NCBI GenBank assembly: GCA_903901905.1
Contig: CAIUSQ010000123.1
Coordinates: 1 to 6,701 of the forward strand
Reading direction: 5' to 3'
DNA: 6,701 bases
Source of the DNA: an uncultured Actinomycetes bacterium
GTDB taxonomy: Bacteria; Actinomycetota; Actinomycetes; Nanopelagicales; Nanopelagicaceae
Position numbers and translations under genes: made by a program
The notes under the pieces: model-generated
What the model was told of the DNA's origin: nothing
Databases searched by the model: none
Seen by the model: the letters and a program-made list of their open reading frames with translations, nothing else
In this document: piece after piece, positions 6,057 to 6,701 of the stretch
How positions within the stretch are numbered: position 1 is the first letter of the stretch
How the letters are laid out: every line of letters starts with the position of its first letter

Positions 6057-6701
6057 ATGGCAATGAATAGCATTCCGACCAAAGATCAGATTAAGGCCGT
6101 CCCGAAAGTTTTATTGCATGATCATTTAGATGGCGGACTTCGGCCACAAACAATCATTGATATTGCTAGGGAGATTGGTTATGACCAACTACCAACTCAA
6201 GATGCCAGTGAACTTGCAATTTGGTTTCGTGAAGCCTGTGATTCAGGCTCACTCGTTCGTTATCTAGAAACCTTTTCTCACACCATAGCTGTTATGCAGA
6301 GGCGTCAAGATATTGTGCGAGTTGCGCGCGAATGCGCACTTGATCTCGCACGTGATGGAGTCGTCTATGCAGAGGTTCGTGGAGCTCCAGAGCTATTTAC
6401 TGCAAAAGGCCTAACAATGTCTGATGTTGTTGAAGCAACTATTGAAGGATTTGAATTAGGAACGAAAGACGCAAAAAATGAAGGCTTCACAATTATTGTC
6501 CGCTCACTCTTGTGTGGCATGCGTCAAAATAATAGGTCTCAGGAAGTTGCTGAATTAGTAGTTAAATACAGAGACAGGGGGGTTGTTGGCTTTGATATCG
6601 CTGGTCCTGAAGATGGTTTTCCGCCGAGTGATCAAAAAGATACTTTTGATTATCTTCGTAAAGAAGATGCCCATTTTACTATCCATGCTGGTGAAGCCTA
6701 C
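6057..6701 (+). CDS. add: Adenosine deaminase, N-terminal 215 residues
   Basis: Adenosine deaminase converts adenosine and deoxyadenosine to inosine and deoxyinosine plus ammonia in the cytosol. The reading frame runs open from ATG 6057 to the right window edge, where it is cut with no stop. It covers roughly the first 60 percent of a usual 340-360-residue enzyme. The first zinc-ligand pair is H21-D-H23 in LLHDHLDGGLRP; the DHLDGG form is one I associate with actinobacterial enzymes. YAEVRGAPE lies near 104-112, GFDIAGPE at 178-185 contributes to the substrate pocket, and H210-A-G-E213 supplies the third zinc His and the catalytic Glu, matching H214/E217 of mouse ADA. The final zinc Asp and the second catalytic His lie beyond the window. 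It begins 79 bases after deoA on the same strand and adds a purine branch to the pathway. An adenine deaminase is less likely given the close match to Add motifs. Confidence 0.93.
   Translation, partial: MAMNSIPTKDQIKAVPKVLLHDHLDGGLRPQTIIDIAREIGYDQLPTQDASELAIWFREACDSGSLVRYLETFSHTIAVMQRRQDIVRVARECALDLARDGVVYAEVRGAPELFTAKGLTMSDVVEATIEGFELGTKDAKNEGFTIIVRSLLCGMRQNNRSQEVAELVVKYRDRGVVGFDIAGPEDGFPPSDQKDTFDYLRKEDAHFTIHAGEAY

Overview
The window is a compact, one-direction gene cluster on the + strand for uptake and breakdown of nucleosides. By eye the base composition is moderately AT-rich. Cytidine deaminase (CAECGL), adenosine deaminase (HDHLDGGLRP) and the ABC ATPase (GVGARQRVEI, EPTAVLVPQEVD) carry motifs I associate with actinobacterial versions of these families. 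AT-rich codons, tiny gaps and stop/start overlaps suggest a streamlined low-GC actinobacterium, such as a freshwater acI/Nanopelagicales-type lineage. That placement is inference from motif style and compactness and was not tested by a search.

Layout. Bases 2-304 hold the C-terminal end of a BMP-family (basic membrane protein/PnrA-like) substrate-binding lipoprotein. Bases 353-404 form a long, nearly perfect hairpin followed by seven T, a good intrinsic terminator or attenuator. A strong Shine-Dalgarno just beyond it leads to a duplicated-domain ABC ATPase (GTG start at 425, end 1930). Two inner-membrane permeases (1927-3060 and 3057-4286) and cytidine deaminase cdd (4283-4684) follow, each overlapping the gene before by 4 bases. 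Thymidine/pyrimidine-nucleoside phosphorylase deoA (4685-5977) abuts cdd with no gap. After a 79-base gap with its own Shine-Dalgarno comes adenosine deaminase add (from 6057), cut by the window edge at residue 215.

How the genes work together. The binding protein captures nucleosides and the ATPase plus two permeases import them. Cdd deaminates (deoxy)cytidine to (deoxy)uridine, and DeoA cleaves thymidine/deoxyuridine to base plus deoxyribose-1-phosphate. Add turns (deoxy)adenosine into (deoxy)inosine. The enzymes for the sugar phosphate and for inosine cleavage (phosphopentomutase, DeoC, purine nucleoside phosphorylase) are not in the window. The terminator after the binding-protein gene probably lets that protein be made in excess over the membrane complex.

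I found no mobile element, CRISPR array, RNA gene or convincing undescribed system. The gene content is a recognisable nucleoside salvage operon. The items most worth a second look are the intercistronic terminator, the resulting choice of start codon for the ATPase, and the asymmetric ATPase sites. No stretch longer than about 120 bases lacks a gene.
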